DNA of 5,840 nt, taken from the NCBI GenBank assembly GCA_030040395.1, contig JASHTU010000276.1, positions 1 to 5,840 of the forward strand, in the 5' to 3' direction. Numbering within the stretch: position 1 is the stretch's first letter; each line of letters starts with the position of its first letter. Shown in pieces: positions 4,891 through 5,840 of this stretch. The notes beneath the pieces were generated by a model that had not been told where the DNA came from, made no database searches, and saw only the letters and a list, made by a program, of their open reading frames with translations. The DNA comes from Acidobacteriaceae bacterium. GTDB lineage: Bacteria > Acidobacteriota > Terriglobia > Terriglobales > Acidobacteriaceae. The translations under genes and the position numbers were made by a program.

Positions 4891-5840
4891 ATGGCTTTTA
4901 CGGAACAATACGATGTTGCGGTGGTGGGCGCCGGGCACGCGGGGTGCGAGGCGGCGATGGCCGCGGCGCGCATGGGGCTGAAGACTGCGCTGATCACCAT
5001 GAATCTGGACCTGATTGCGCAGATGAGCTGCAACCCGGCGGTGGGCGGCGTGGCCAAGGGACACCTGGTGCGCGAAGTGGACGCGCTGGGCGGGATTATG
5101 GGCGAAGTGGCGGACGCGGTGGGGATTCAGTTCCGGCTGCTGAACGCGTCGCGGGGGCCGGCGGTGTGGAGTCCGCGGGCGCAGTGCGATAAGCAGCTCT
5201 ACCGGGTGAAGATGCGCGAGGTGCTGGAGGGCCAGCCGGGATTGCACATCCGGCAGGCGGAGGTCGTCGATCTGGTGGTGGAAGAACAGGGAACAAGGGA
5301 ACAAGGGAACGAGGGAACGAGGGAACCGGGAGCCAGGGAATTAGGCGCGGAGGGGTTTGGGATTGATGAGGTGACGGAGCTGCCGCGGCCGGTGCGGCCT
5401 TTTCGGCGCGTGGTGGGGCTGAAGTTGCGCGACGGGCGCCGGCTGATGGCGGGGGCAACGATTATTACCACGGGCACCTTTCTGAATGGGCTGATTCACT
5501 GCGGGGAAGAGCAGTATCCGGCAGGCCGGAGCGGGGAACCGGCCAGCGTGTTGTTGGGTGAGGCTCTCCGTGCTCTTGGACTTCGGACCTGCAGACTCAA
5601 AACCGGCACGCCGCCGCGATTGGATGGGCGGACGATCCGGTGGGAGATGTTTGAGGAGCAGCCGGGCGACGCCGAGCCTACGCCGTTCAGCTTTCGGACC
5701 AAGAGGATCGTGCAGCCGCAGGTGAGCTGCCACATCGCGTTCACGACGCCGGAGACGCTGCAGCTGATCCGCGAGAACGTACACCGGAGCGCGATGTATT
5801 CGGGGCGAATCCAAGGAATTGGGCCGCGGTATTGCCCATC
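4891..5840 (+). CDS. mnmG: tRNA U34 carboxymethylaminomethyl modification enzyme MnmG (GidA), N-terminal part
   Basis: This is an FAD-binding enzyme that, with the GTPase MnmE, installs the (carboxymethyl)aminomethyl group on wobble uridine 34 of certain tRNAs in the cytoplasm. The first 316 codons are present and the frame runs off the window. Motifs: dinucleotide fold GAGHAG (13-18), [20 protein letters not shown] (45-64), [27 protein letters not shown], the LKTGTPPR segment (236-243), and GPRYCP at the window edge, which begins the GidA family signature. ATG 4891 is the only reasonable start: no ATG, GTG or TTG lies just upstream in frame, and the N-terminus aligns with E. coli MnmG. No Shine-Dalgarno is visible. 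About 37 residues (within 133-171) are extra relative to E. coli, inserted between the VVE strand and [11 protein letters not shown]; the first part is encoded by an octamer repeat. It is divergent from the pstS-like operon. Confidence 0.96.
   Translation, partial: MAFTEQYDVAVVGAGHAGCEAAMAAARMGLKTALITMNLDLIAQMSCNPAVGGVAKGHLVREVDALGGIMGEVADAVGIQFRLLNASRGPAVWSPRAQCDKQLYRVKMREVLEGQPGLHIRQAEVVDLVVEEQGTREQGNEGTREPGARELGAEGFGIDEVTELPRPVRPFRRVVGLKLRDGRRLMAGATIITTGTFLNGLIHCGEEQYPAGRSGEPASVLLGEALRALGLRTCRLKTGTPPRLDGRTIRWEMFEEQPGDAEPTPFSFRTKRIVQPQVSCHIAFTTPETLQLIRENVHRSAMYSGRIQGIGPRYCP
5289..5343 (+). repeat. Octamer tandem repeat (GGGAACRA) inside mnmG
   Basis: Successive units are GGGAACAA (5289), GGGAACAA (5297), GGGAACGA (5305), GGGAACGA (5313), the 7-base GGGAACC (5321), GGGAGCCA (5328) and GGGAATTA (5336). 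The first four are nearly perfect and the last ones decay. The array is translated as the low-complexity [19 protein letters not shown]. Since 8 is not a multiple of 3, successive units are read in rotating frames, and only three-unit changes preserve the frame. Confidence 0.9.

Noticed and set aside
5289..5343. CRISPR-like array
   Set aside because: The units are 7-8 bases, contiguous and without spacers, and lie inside a coding frame, so this is a simple tandem repeat.

Overview
The window is GC-rich bacterial chromosome with ordinary gene density. The likely source is an Acidobacteriota (Terriglobia-type) genome. The reasons are the DUF1800/DUF1501 gene pair, the style of the MnmG protein (WSPRAQCDK motif), and an octamer tandem repeat based on GGGAAC, a kind of sequence I associate with that phylum. 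This assignment is inference from memory, not a search result.

Layout, left to right. (1) Plus strand 1-1955: the 3' end of a DUF1800-family gene, a small cysteine/histidine-containing gene of unknown function (357-644), and a complete Tat-exported DUF1501 protein (699-1955). DUF1800 and DUF1501 proteins commonly occur as neighbours; here a small gene sits between them. (2) 1956-2092: convergent intergenic region with two hairpins. (3) Minus strand 4705-2093: a two-gene operon, a PstS-like periplasmic phosphate-binding protein (4705-3641) followed 30 bases later by a 12-TM major facilitator protein (3610-2093). The MFS protein carries the residue pattern of the phosphate:H+ symporter (PHS/Pho84/PiPT) family. 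(4) 4706-4890: divergent intergenic region containing a well-formed Pho box, two TGTCA repeats 11 bases apart, oriented toward the pstS-like gene. (5) Plus strand 4891 to the window end: the 5' part of mnmG (gidA), the FAD-dependent tRNA U34 modification enzyme. It has an insertion of about 37 residues built partly from the octamer repeat.

The most interesting unit is the minus-strand operon. A PstS-type binding protein is normally the receptor of the PstCAB ABC transporter. Here it is paired, under an apparent Pho box, with a secondary transporter whose predicted phosphate-site residues (D-Y-P, Q, W-x3-D-x3-Y, K) all fit the PHS family. This suggests a phosphate-starvation-induced uptake module that joins a periplasmic receptor to an MFS symporter. 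The second notable item is the octamer repeat inside the essential-type gene mnmG: because 8 is not a multiple of 3, gain or loss of one unit would shift the frame.
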